Part shown: in pieces, positions 63,934 through 64,000 of the stretch | Numbering within the stretch: the first letter of the stretch is position 1 | Layout: the number at the start of each line of letters is the position of its first letter | Source of the DNA: Membranihabitans marinus | GTDB lineage: Bacteria; Bacteroidota; Bacteroidia; Chitinophagales; Saprospiraceae | NCBI RefSeq assembly: GCF_019802045.1 | Contig: NZ_JAHVHU010000009.1 | Coordinates: 186,001 to 250,000, forward strand | DNA length: 64,000 nucleotides | Direction of reading: 5' to 3' | The notes under the pieces: generated by a model | What the model was told of the DNA's origin: nothing | Seen by the model: only the letters and a program-made list of their open reading frames with translations | Database searches by the model: none | Made by a program: the position numbers and the translations under genes

Positions 63934-64000
63934 ATGGTGGTTGGCATCATGCTCTGGCATAACAGGCTCTTTGATGGAGCTTTTGGCGGGAGGCTGGGAA
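63934..64000 (+). CDS. Possible start of a further gene, cut by the window end
   Basis: An ATG 5 bp after the haem-binding gene's stop opens a frame that is still open at the window end (22 codons, MVVGIMLWHNRLFDGAFGGR). Too short to judge; it could be a following gene of the same transcript or chance. Confidence 0.2.
   Translation, partial: MVVGIMLWHNRLFDGAFGGRLG

Overview
The window looks like a chromosomal segment of a marine or aquatic Bacteroidota bacterium, probably from the Saprospiria/Lewinella side of the phylum. The evidence is a SusC/SusD pair with a propeller-type regulator, many lipoproteins with Bacteroidota-style signal peptides, a DUF1501 protein ending in a type IX secretion sorting domain, sulfatases, PVC-type haem-binding HEAT proteins, and promoters of the TTTG/TAnnTTTG kind. 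The lineage call is inference; no rRNA or marker gene is present. I see no tRNA, rRNA or CRISPR array.

Layout. 0-8.3 kb is accessory and partly decayed: a GNAT acetyltransferase, a beta-propeller lipoprotein, a leucine-rich lipoprotein, a Na+/Ca2+ antiporter, a broken polysaccharide deacetylase, and a ruined type I restriction locus in which only the Fic gene is whole. A hairpin-rich repeat family is scattered through it: two inverted 439-bp copies, one 126-bp short copy and one decayed copy. 8.3-10.3 kb holds a glycogen branching enzyme. 12.6-17.0 kb is a two-gene operon: a catalase-like domain fused to a LodA-like quinoprotein oxidase, followed by its LodB-like flavoprotein. 17-20.5 kb has a pentapeptide-repeat protein between two small inverted-repeat elements, two small secreted or lipoproteins, and a formate/nitrite-type channel. 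20.8-25.7 kb is a tight operon (CIA30 protein, LolD-like ATPase, FtsX-type permease, AttH/CrtC-like lipoprotein). 25.8-27.6 kb is a small graveyard of toxin-antitoxin genes plus a dehydrogenase stub.

27.6-40.1 kb carries two sulfatases, a DUF1800/DUF1501 pair, a dimethylformamidase-like protein and a large PVC-type cytochrome protein. 40.5-41.3 kb has an intact YoeB/RelB-type module beside a ParE stub. 41.3-54.4 kb is a polysaccharide utilisation locus on the minus strand: regulator, susC, susD, a lipoprotein with two LamG domains, and two GH144-type (PF10091) glucanases, which suggests a beta-1,2-glucan-like substrate. 54.8-59.7 kb has an MgtC/DUF4010 membrane protein and a three-gene operon (Nramp-like transporter without the usual metal motif, NAD-dependent epimerase, DapA-family aldolase). 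The window ends with an uncharacterised protein and a second PVC-type cytochrome protein.

The strongest points for a second look are the catalase-LodA fusion, the nested 126/313/439-bp hairpin element, the Nramp-like operon, and the several independent families of short inverted-repeat elements between genes.
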